Of a stretch of 5,095 nt of DNA, positions 1 to 5,095 are shown one piece after another. The notes under the pieces were generated by a model that was not told the DNA's origin, did not search any database, and saw only the letters and a list, made by a program, of their open reading frames with translations. The translations under genes and the position numbers were made by a program. Position 1 is the first letter of the stretch. Every line of letters starts with the position of its first letter. This stretch comes from Alphaproteobacteria bacterium. Lineage in GTDB: Bacteria; Pseudomonadota; Alphaproteobacteria; Sphingomonadales; Sphingomonadaceae. The stretch covers positions 1-5,095 of the forward strand of contig JAENVZ010000047.1 of the NCBI GenBank assembly GCA_016650315.1. Direction: 5' to 3'.

Positions 1-13
1 CCGAGCCACCACG

Positions 14-30
14 AGGTGCGCGAAGCACTT
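14..30 (+). ncRNA. Hairpin upstream of transposase, possible 3' part of an IS110 bridge RNA
   Basis: Bases 14-19 (AGGTGC) pair with 25-30 (GCACTT), giving six pairs including one G-U, around a five-base loop (GCGAA). The hairpin ends about ten bases before the ribosome binding site of the transposase. In the IS110 group the bridge RNA is transcribed from the non-coding left end just before the transposase, so this could be its last stem. It could equally be a small leader hairpin that limits translation of the transposase. The rest of any such RNA would lie outside the window. The structure is seen; the function is inferred. Confidence 0.3.
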
Positions 31-39
31 GTCATGTAG

Positions 40-44
40 AGGAG
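40..44 (+). promoter_or_regulatory. Ribosome binding site of the transposase
   Basis: AGGAG, within a longer purine run AGAGGAGA at 38-45, sits seven bases before the ATG at 52. This is a near-ideal Shine-Dalgarno sequence and spacing, and it supports the choice of ATG 52 as the start. Confidence 0.8.
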
Positions 45-51
45 ACGAGCC

Positions 52-1158
52 ATGAAACAGTCTAGCATTCTGTACGTCGGTCTGGATGTGCACAAGGACA
101 GTATTGATATCGCCGTGGCCGAGCCGGGCCGCGACGGGGAAGTGCGCCATATGGGTACCATCGGCGGTGATCTGCCGGCGCTCGATCGCGCATTGCGCCG
201 GCTGGTCAGCGGCAGGCGCCCGTTGCACATCGTCTCTGAGGCGGGACCGTGTGGATTTGTGATCTACCGGCACTTGACGGCGCAGGGATTTACGGTGTCC
301 GTGGTCGCGCCGTCGTCGATTCCGCGCAAACCCGGTGACCGGATCAAGACCGAGCGTCGCGACGCATTGATGTTGGCCCGGCTGGCGCGCAACGGTGATC
401 TCACCGCGGTGCGCGTGCCCGACGCCGGCGACGAGGCCGTGCGCGATGTGATCCGCGCCCGGGAGGATGCAGTGCGCGAGCAGCGCAATGCCCGCCACCG
501 CCTCAAAGCTTTGCTGTTGCGCAACGGCGTGCCCTATGCCGGCAAGACCTCGTGGACCCCTGCCCACCGCCGCTGGCTGGCCACGGTAAAGCTGTCGCAA
601 CCGGCCCAGCAGATCGTCTTCCAGGAATATCTGCATGCGGTCACCGACGCCAGCCTGCGCATTGGCCGCCTGGAAAAGACCATGCAGGAAATACTTGCTG
701 ACTGGCCATTGCGGCCGGTGGTCGAGGCCTTGCAGGCGCTGCGCGGCATCCAGAGCCTGGCGGCGATGACCCTCGTCGCCGAGATCCAGGACTTCCAGCG
801 GTTTCCCCACCCGCGCCAGCTGATGGCCTATCTGGGCTTGATCCCCGGCGAGCACAGCTCCGGCACCCACCATTGCCAGGGCAGCATCACCAAGGCCGGC
901 AACGGCCCCGCCCGGCGCATTCTCGTGGAAGTCGCCTGGCTTTACCGCTATCCGGCGCGCGTCACCCCGATCATCGTCCGCCGCCAGAGCGAACTGCCCA
1001 AAGCCATTACCGACCTCGCCTGGAAGGCCCAGGTCCGTCTGTGCGCCCGCTTCAAACGTCTCGCCGCGCGCAAACTGCCGCACAACAAAGTGGTCATCGC
1101 CATCGCCCGTGAACTCGCCGGCTTCGTCTGGGCCATCGCCCGCGCCGTGCCCAACTGA
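52..1158 (+). CDS. IS110-family transposase (DEDD RuvC-like plus Transposase_20)
   Basis: This 368-residue protein is the recombinase of the element. IS110 enzymes exchange strands between a circular or excised element and its target, guided by an element-encoded RNA. The N-terminal RuvC-like domain (about residues 8-155) begins YVGLDVHKDSID, with the first acid at D12. The second acid is E63 in VSEAG. The third and fourth positions fall in IKTERRDALMLARL as E101 and D104; the family motif is normally KTDxxDA, so E101 is a conservative change at a catalytic position. A helical, charged stretch follows (about 125-215). The C-terminal Transposase_20 domain (about 222-310) has the LRGI segment and the conserved HSSG...GSITKAGN block, where S269 or S270 is the likely catalytic serine. 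The length is normal for the family and there is no frameshift. The ATG is supported by a good ribosome binding site. The family is certain; activity is uncertain because of E101. Confidence 0.95.
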   Translation: MKQSSILYVGLDVHKDSIDIAVAEPGRDGEVRHMGTIGGDLPALDRALRRLVSGRRPLHIVSEAGPCGFVIYRHLTAQGFTVSVVAPSSIPRKPGDRIKTERRDALMLARLARNGDLTAVRVPDAGDEAVRDVIRAREDAVREQRNARHRLKALLLRNGVPYAGKTSWTPAHRRWLATVKLSQPAQQIVFQEYLHAVTDASLRIGRLEKTMQEILADWPLRPVVEALQALRGIQSLAAMTLVAEIQDFQRFPHPRQLMAYLGLIPGEHSSGTHHCQGSITKAGNGPARRILVEVAWLYRYPARVTPIIVRRQSELPKAITDLAWKAQVRLCARFKRLAARKLPHNKVVIAIARELAGFVWAIARAVPN

Positions 1159-1191
1159 GCGTCGGTGAAGAGGGTTAATCGATCACGCTCA
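1156..1191 (+). repeat. 7-bp inverted repeat at the transposase stop codon
   Basis: TGAGCGT (1156-1162, which includes the TGA stop) is matched by its perfect reverse complement ACGCTCA at 1185-1191, with 22 bases between the arms. There is no T-run after it, so it does not look like an ordinary intrinsic terminator. It could be a stem in a transcript leaving the transposase gene, part of the right end of the element, or chance. Confidence 0.4.
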
Positions 1192-1380
1192 AACCATTGC
1201 GGGGGTACTACACCCTTAGCCACCTCAATCCAATCGATCCTGGCGCGTTCTAGGCGGTCGCTTCCGCAGCGCGATGACCAAAATGATTGCTTCTTGAAAA
1301 ATTCACACCGCCGCGCCCACCACACTCAACCATCAAGGTTCATCAGAAAAGGAGCAGCACTGCGCTACTAAACATCACCT
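1159..1380. other. Non-coding stretch after the transposase, possible right end of the element
   Basis: I see no believable gene here. The stretch contains several short structures: the 7-bp inverted repeat at the stop codon; an 8-bp direct repeat AATCGATC at 1177-1184 and 1232-1239, whose ATCGAT cores are self-complementary and can pair with each other; a small hairpin at 1203-1215 (GGGT/ACCC); and a two-part stem at 1244-1273 (CGCG/CGCG outside, GCGG/CCGC inside). If the element belongs to the IS1111 group, its guide RNA would be expected here. If it belongs to the IS110 group, only a short right end would be expected. No boundary with host DNA is visible. Confidence 0.35.
1244..1273 (+). 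repeat. Two-part stem-loop downstream of the transposase
   Basis: The outer stem pairs CGCG at 1244-1247 with CGCG at 1270-1273. The inner stem pairs GCGG at 1254-1257 with CCGC at 1264-1267 around a six-base loop. Six unpaired bases on the left and two on the right form an asymmetric internal loop between the stems. Guide RNAs of IS110-type elements carry such internal loops, but these stems are short, and random GC-rich DNA will form some. No T-run follows, so a terminator is unlikely. Confidence 0.3.
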
Positions 1381-1726
1381 GCCGGATCGGGAACGCGGCG
1401 CCGTCACGGAGTTCGGGGAATCCTCGATGACGTTATTGGTGGCCTCGTGCAATCTCAGAGCCTAGAGTGAGTCAGCCCCGCGACGTAAGCTTGAACTGTC
1501 GGTAACCAATCCACGCATATCAGCATCGTCAACCGTCGCTATAACTGACGCCGTCGCGTTCCCCATCCGGCACGCCGTGTTGCAAAAAACCAACCGCCCC
1601 GCGGAGGACACGCTGCTGCCGCTTGACAGAGTTAAGCCATATCAACGTTTCCAGTAACCGGCGCTAAATCGTTGTATTAATGGCCCGCCCTCACTCGTAG
1701 AAACTCGGCAAGGCTCGCTGAGTTCC
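1381..1726. other. Intergenic region with no recognisable gene
   Basis: This stretch of about 350 bases between the right side of the insertion sequence and the end of the regulator gene has stops in all frames at short intervals and no coding segment I can recognise. A TTGACA at 1623-1628 has no matching -10 hexamer at the usual distance. It may hold decayed coding DNA or the original 3' flank of the regulator gene, but I cannot support either from the sequence. Confidence 0.5.
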
Positions 1727-1744
1727 CTACGTTTTCCCTACGTT
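1723..1744 (-). repeat. Perfect 11-bp tandem duplication across the regulator stop codon
   Basis: TTCCCTACGTT occurs twice head to tail, at 1723-1733 and 1734-1744. On the coding (minus) strand this makes the gene end in ...NVGKT followed by TAG, with the stop at 1727-1729 inside the downstream copy. With only one copy, the frame would instead read on to a TAA at 1677-1679, giving a C-terminus about 13 residues longer. The repeat is exact, which suggests a recent slippage-type duplication. Confidence 0.85.
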
Positions 1745-4700
1745 CGCAATTCTACCCCCTGAGGCTGAAGTGGCCAGTAGATTAGCCGCCTCCTGAAGAT
1801 CGGGGGTATCGAAGCCCTCGGTGAACCACTTATGAATTTTCCCCAGCATGCGCCGTGCTTGGTCATGCTTTCCCTGCTGCTGCCATAACCGCGCCATGCT
1901 CACGGCTGCCCGCAGTTCCAGGATTTTCGCCCCTTGCCGACGGCTGATGGCGAGCGCCTGGTCGAAACAGGATTCGGCTTCTTTCTCATTTGACGGTGCA
2001 AGTGCCAGCAGGCATATTCCCTTGAGGCGCTGCACCTCGGCTGCGCAATGGCCATCATCAGTATTCACCATGTCAACCTGAGCCTGTGCAATCAGCGGCA
2101 GCGCCTCGCAGTACATTTTCAGGCGAACATGGGTTTCAATCAGGAAAACCAATAGAAAAGCCAAACGCCCTCTTGCCGCGGTTATCAGATGGGTAATGTT
2201 CGATTCAAGCTCAGAGGAGGCCGCCTTCTCGCCTTGCATGACCCGTGCCCAGTTGTGAAACATTTCACCGCTGAGCGCCCAAAACGTCATGTCGTGCTTC
2301 CTTGTGACGGCAATCGTTTCGGCAGAGAAGTTGAGAGTGTCCGTGTACCTGTTCAGCCAGCGATGCAGCGCGGAAGCATAGAATGACGCCATCGCCAGAG
2401 TATTTGGATGTTCCGTCTGTCGTGCATAGTCAAGCATTTGCCCGCATACCTGTTGCGCACGTTTCGGAAAACCAAGGAAATGAAGCGATACGGACAAATA
2501 GCCTGCAAACGATACGAATATATCCTCGCCAAATAGCTCTATCATCCTTTGCCGTTGATCTGGCTGATGCAGCGACATCGCTTTTTCGGCGTGGATGCGC
2601 GCGGAGTTGAACTCCCCCAACCAGAAAAATGCGACGGCGCACAGGTAGTGCGCGCCCTGCTTGCTGAGGGTGTCGTTCTGTGCCAAGCACAACAGGTTGA
2701 TGGCGGCTTCTGACGTCCCACTGGATATCCCGCTGGCCAATGTGCTTCTCAGGCGCTTCCATTCCGTCAAGAACAATGTCGAGCTATCGTCCATCGACTT
2801 ACGCAAGACAGAAATGCGTTCGGCAATCTGGATGACTTCCTCGGATCCATAACCTTGCGTCGTCTGGAGCACGGACCAGAGGTCGTTCAGGATTGAAAAT
2901 TCCGCCGGGTCTCTCTCCCGTGTGGCAGGCAAGGTCATCAAGACTTTCAGGCCGGATATGAAATGTGCTACGGCCTCCAAATTGGCTGAACGCTGTGCAG
3001 CTCGTTTTCCGGCTTTGATCCAGTAGTCGATGGATTGCCGTATTTCCCCGCCTGAGGAAAAGTGCTGCGCCAGAAGTTCCGGCTGGCTTGCGACGACGTC
3101 AGGGAAATCGCTTTGCAGTGCTTGTGCGATGCGCCGATGCGCGGCCTGCCGATCGGCCCGGGTTTGCGACTGATAGGCAGCTTCCTGGATCAGTACGTGC
3201 TTGAACTGGCAGGTCGTTTCGTCAACCTTCAATATCAGACCGGCAGCCTGCAATGCACTCAATGATCTCGCCAGCGTTTCCGGGCCGCAGGTGGAGACCC
3301 TGCGCAGCAGGTCCAGGCCGAACTCGCGTCCGAGCGTGGCGGCAACCTGCGCGGTGTATTTTGCTTCGCCCATCCTGTCCATGCGCGCAGCCAGGAGATC
3401 GTGCAGCGTCGCCGGAATGCTCGCCCGATTGTCCAAGGTAGCAATCTTCGCCATTTCCTCCGCAAACAGCGGGACACCATCGGCGCGATCCACGATGTGG
3501 CGGACGGTCACTGCGGGAATACCGCCGCTTATCGAAACAATCATTTGCTCTATCTCGCTCCCGGCGAGGGGTGCGATAGCCAGCGTCGACGTGGCACTAT
3601 TCTTCCAGGGCGGAATGAACTCGGGCCGCACGGTGAATACCGTGAGCATGGCCCGCGCTCCTTTTTGCCCAACCAGCAGAGACAGCAATTCCAGCGTGGA
3701 AGGATCGATCCAATGCAGGTCTTCCACGATGAACAACACCGGTATCCGCGCCGCCAGCACCTTCAACATCGCAAGCAGGATGTCGATCGTCAGTTCTTTC
3801 TGCTTTTGCGGAGTAAGGCCGGATGCCCGGTAAGGCTCGATTATGGGTAGGAACAATAGCGAAGCCAGCAGGGGAACGGCCTCCTGAGCCAACGCGGGAT
3901 AATCTCTTTCGAGACACTGCGCCAGCTTGCCCGACTTCACCTCGGGCGTGTCATCGGGCGCAAAACCCCAAATTACTTCGAATGCAAGGAGCAGCGGATG
4001 AAAAGGCGACTGGCTGAACTCCGGGAAACAGCGTAACTCGCGTAGGGCGTGCGGCTGGTCAGCCAGCCGCTGTTTGAGGGCGTGCAGCAAACGGGACTTG
4101 CCGATGCCTGGCTCGCCCTGCACCAGCACCATATGGCTTGCACCTTGCCTTGCCTCCTCCCAGAGCCCCATGAGTTGCGCGATCTCGGCTTGGCGTCCGA
4201 CCAGCGGCGCCAGCAGCGTCGCCGCATCCAGTCGGGTGCGGGCACCGGTCTCCCGTTCCACCTTGAACACTTCCAGAGGCTGTATCGAGTCGGGCAAGGA
4301 CCGGACACCCAGACTGATGCAATCGAAATAACCTGCCACGATGCCGCGCGTATGCTGGCTGATCGCCACTTCGTTATGCGCAGCGCTGTGACGCAACTCG
4401 ATGGCGAGCCTGGATGTCCTGCCGACCGGGTCGGGCAAGGATGGATCGCCGCTGGTGATGATGAGCCCGGTGTGCACGCCTGCGCGGACTTCAACGCCGT
4501 GAGCGGTCTCGCGGGTGACGGCCAACGCTGCCTGCACGGCACGGCGGGCACTGTCTTCCCGGGCTTGCGGGTAGCCGAAATAGGCTAGCAATCCGCCGCC
4601 ATGCGTTTGCACAATATGCCCAGAGAATTGCCGGATGATCTCGACACAGCGAGTTTGGGGTACGTCTAGAAGCTCCATCGCTTCATCGGGGTCGTCGATG

Positions 4701-5095
4701 CCGGCAAGGGCCAATTCGCAGTACAGCACGGTCACGTGGCGCCGCTCCGCAGGCGGCTGCGCAATGGTTTGCGGCGGCGCTGCCGCGGTATCCGGCGGCC
4801 TAACCAATAATTCCCCGTTACGGATGCGTTCGGCCAGATGCTGTGTTTCCTGGCTGGGCAATACGTCCAGCTCCTTCTTCAGCAGGCGACAGCAGGCGTC
4901 ATACTGAACAAGGGCCGCACTCTTCTGGCCGCTCAGGGCGTATAGGCGCATTACCCTGCGGTGAGCGCCCTCGTCCCACGGCTCGAGTTCCGCATAGCGC
5001 AGGGCGAATTGCAGGGCTTTGCCGTAGTCTCCAACAGGCTCGTAGCAGTTCGATAAGCGCTCCAATAGGGCGAGGGCGCGGCGATGCAGGGCTTC
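1727..5095 (-). CDS. BTAD / degenerate cyclase / STAND ATPase / TPR regulator, 5' end beyond window
   Basis: The open frame covers 1122 visible codons and continues past the right edge, so the true start is outside. Any OmpR-type DNA-binding domain, which usually precedes BTAD, would also lie there. Numbered from the first visible codon, residues about 1-98 are the helical BTAD of SARP/AfsR-like activators. A Pro/Ala-rich linker follows (about 99-117). A class III cyclase homology domain (about 117-275) starts ERRHVTVLYCEL but lacks the normal catalytic residues. A STAND/AAA ATPase (about 297-490) has Walker A GEPGIGKS (4094-4117) and Walker B LFIVEDLHWID (3704-3736). A winged-helix-like segment and the conserved FKHVLIQEAAYQS block follow (about 560-660), then TPR-like helices (about 690-1107). 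The C-terminal WFTEGFDTPDLQEA motif (1787-1828) is typical of this ATPase family, so the 3' end is complete. No signal peptide or membrane segment is seen in the visible part. It is probably a cytoplasmic transcriptional regulator that switches on ATP and an unknown ligand. Its target genes cannot be inferred. The family assignment is firm; the regulatory role is inferred. Confidence 0.9.
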   Translation of the reverse strand, partial: EALHRRALALLERLSNCYEPVGDYGKALQFALRYAELEPWDEGAHRRVMRLYALSGQKSAALVQYDACCRLLKKELDVLPSQETQHLAERIRNGELLVRPPDTAAAPPQTIAQPPAERRHVTVLYCELALAGIDDPDEAMELLDVPQTRCVEIIRQFSGHIVQTHGGGLLAYFGYPQAREDSARRAVQAALAVTRETAHGVEVRAGVHTGLIITSGDPSLPDPVGRTSRLAIELRHSAAHNEVAISQHTRGIVAGYFDCISLGVRSLPDSIQPLEVFKVERETGARTRLDAATLLAPLVGRQAEIAQLMGLWEEARQGASHMVLVQGEPGIGKSRLLHALKQRLADQPHALRELRCFPEFSQSPFHPLLLAFEVIWGFAPDDTPEVKSGKLAQCLERDYPALAQEAVPLLASLLFLPIIEPYRASGLTPQKQKELTIDILLAMLKVLAARIPVLFIVEDLHWIDPSTLELLSLLVGQKGARAMLTVFTVRPEFIPPWKNSATSTLAIAPLAGSEIEQMIVSISGGIPAVTVRHIVDRADGVPLFAEEMAKIATLDNRASIPATLHDLLAARMDRMGEAKYTAQVAATLGREFGLDLLRRVSTCGPETLARSLSALQAAGLILKVDETTCQFKHVLIQEAAYQSQTRADRQAAHRRIAQALQSDFPDVVASQPELLAQHFSSGGEIRQSIDYWIKAGKRAAQRSANLEAVAHFISGLKVLMTLPATRERDPAEFSILNDLWSVLQTTQGYGSEEVIQIAERISVLRKSMDDSSTLFLTEWKRLRSTLASGISSGTSEAAINLLCLAQNDTLSKQGAHYLCAVAFFWLGEFNSARIHAEKAMSLHQPDQRQRMIELFGEDIFVSFAGYLSVSLHFLGFPKRAQQVCGQMLDYARQTEHPNTLAMASFYASALHRWLNRYTDTLNFSAETIAVTRKHDMTFWALSGEMFHNWARVMQGEKAASSELESNITHLITAARGRLAFLLVFLIETHVRLKMYCEALPLIAQAQVDMVNTDDGHCAAEVQRLKGICLLALAPSNEKEAESCFDQALAISRRQGAKILELRAAVSMARLWQQQGKHDQARRMLGKIHKWFTEGFDTPDLQEAANLLATSASGGRIANVGKT

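Larger units (their letters stand above)
1..1158 (+). mobile_element. IS110-family insertion sequence, ends not resolved
   Basis: The element is recognised from its transposase (52-1158). Members of the IS110 family usually lack conventional terminal inverted repeats and make no or very short target duplications, so the ends cannot be read from one copy. The left end probably lies before position 1, because only 51 bases precede the transposase start. The right end lies somewhere after 1158. The coordinates given are therefore a minimum. In the IS110 group the guide RNA is encoded upstream of the transposase, and in the IS1111 group it is encoded downstream. I could not assign this copy to either group with certainty. 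Confidence 0.7.

Noticed and set aside
948..1325. A 125-codon open frame on the minus strand across the transposase end
   Set aside because: It lies mostly antisense to the conserved transposase domain and has no family resemblance or ribosome binding site, so it is a shadow frame.
1165..1371. A 68-codon open frame downstream of the transposase
   Set aside because: Its composition is rich in Arg and Ser with no recognisable domain, it starts seven bases after the transposase stop without a clear ribosome binding site, and it overlaps likely non-coding element DNA.
1623..1645. TTGACA promoter -35 box
   Set aside because: No -10-like hexamer is found 16-18 bases downstream, and no gene starts nearby on that strand.
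1704..1722. Possible terminator after the regulator gene (CTCAGC/GCCGAG stem on the minus strand, followed by TTTCT)
   Set aside because: On the minus strand the six-pair stem contains an A-C mismatch and the T-run is short and interrupted, so it is too weak to call.
3201..3833. A 210-codon plus-strand open frame
   Set aside because: It lies entirely antisense to the ATPase part of the regulator, whose reading frame has clear conserved motifs. Its Ser/Arg-rich composition is typical of a shadow frame.
5063..5065. TTG as the start codon of the regulator
   Set aside because: The frame stays open upstream to the window edge, the upstream residues (EALHRRALAL) continue the BTAD helix, and there is no ribosome binding site before the TTG.
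1..5095. CRISPR array, tRNA or rRNA gene
   Set aside because: I saw no regularly spaced repeats, no cloverleaf-like sequence and no rRNA-like segments on either strand.

Overview
The window holds two protein-coding genes whose 3' ends face each other across about 570 bases of apparently non-coding DNA. The base composition is moderately GC-rich. The left gene is an IS110-family transposase. The right gene is a large proteobacterial-type regulator fused to a predicted ATPase. Together they suggest a proteobacterium, perhaps a beta- or gammaproteobacterium, but nothing here fixes the taxon.

Positions 1-1158 (+ strand) carry the transposase with a strong ribosome binding site. A small hairpin lies just upstream and may be the tail of the element's guide (bridge) RNA. 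The outer ends of the element cannot be placed: its left end probably lies before the window, and its right end is somewhere after 1158. The transposase has a full-length domain layout, but the third acid of its DEDD catalytic set is Glu where Asp is expected.

Positions 1159-1726 have no convincing gene. The first 220 bases contain several short inverted and direct repeats that could belong to the right end of the element. The rest is unrecognised.

Positions 1727-5095 (- strand) are one long open frame that runs off the right edge of the window, so its N-terminus is missing. In protein order it shows a bacterial transcriptional activator domain (BTAD), a class III nucleotidyl cyclase homology domain that has lost its catalytic residues, a STAND/AAA-type ATPase with intact Walker A and B motifs, and a long helical TPR-like C-terminus ending in the usual family motif. 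This looks like a signal-responsive transcription factor that uses ATP-dependent switching, with the former cyclase domain kept as a structural or sensory module. An 11-bp perfect tandem duplication sits on its stop codon and sets where the protein ends.

The two genes show no functional link. The likeliest reading is an insertion sequence that landed downstream of a regulator gene. I found no clearly new system. The most useful leads are the degenerate cyclase domain, the altered transposase active site, and the possible guide-RNA segments flanking the transposase.
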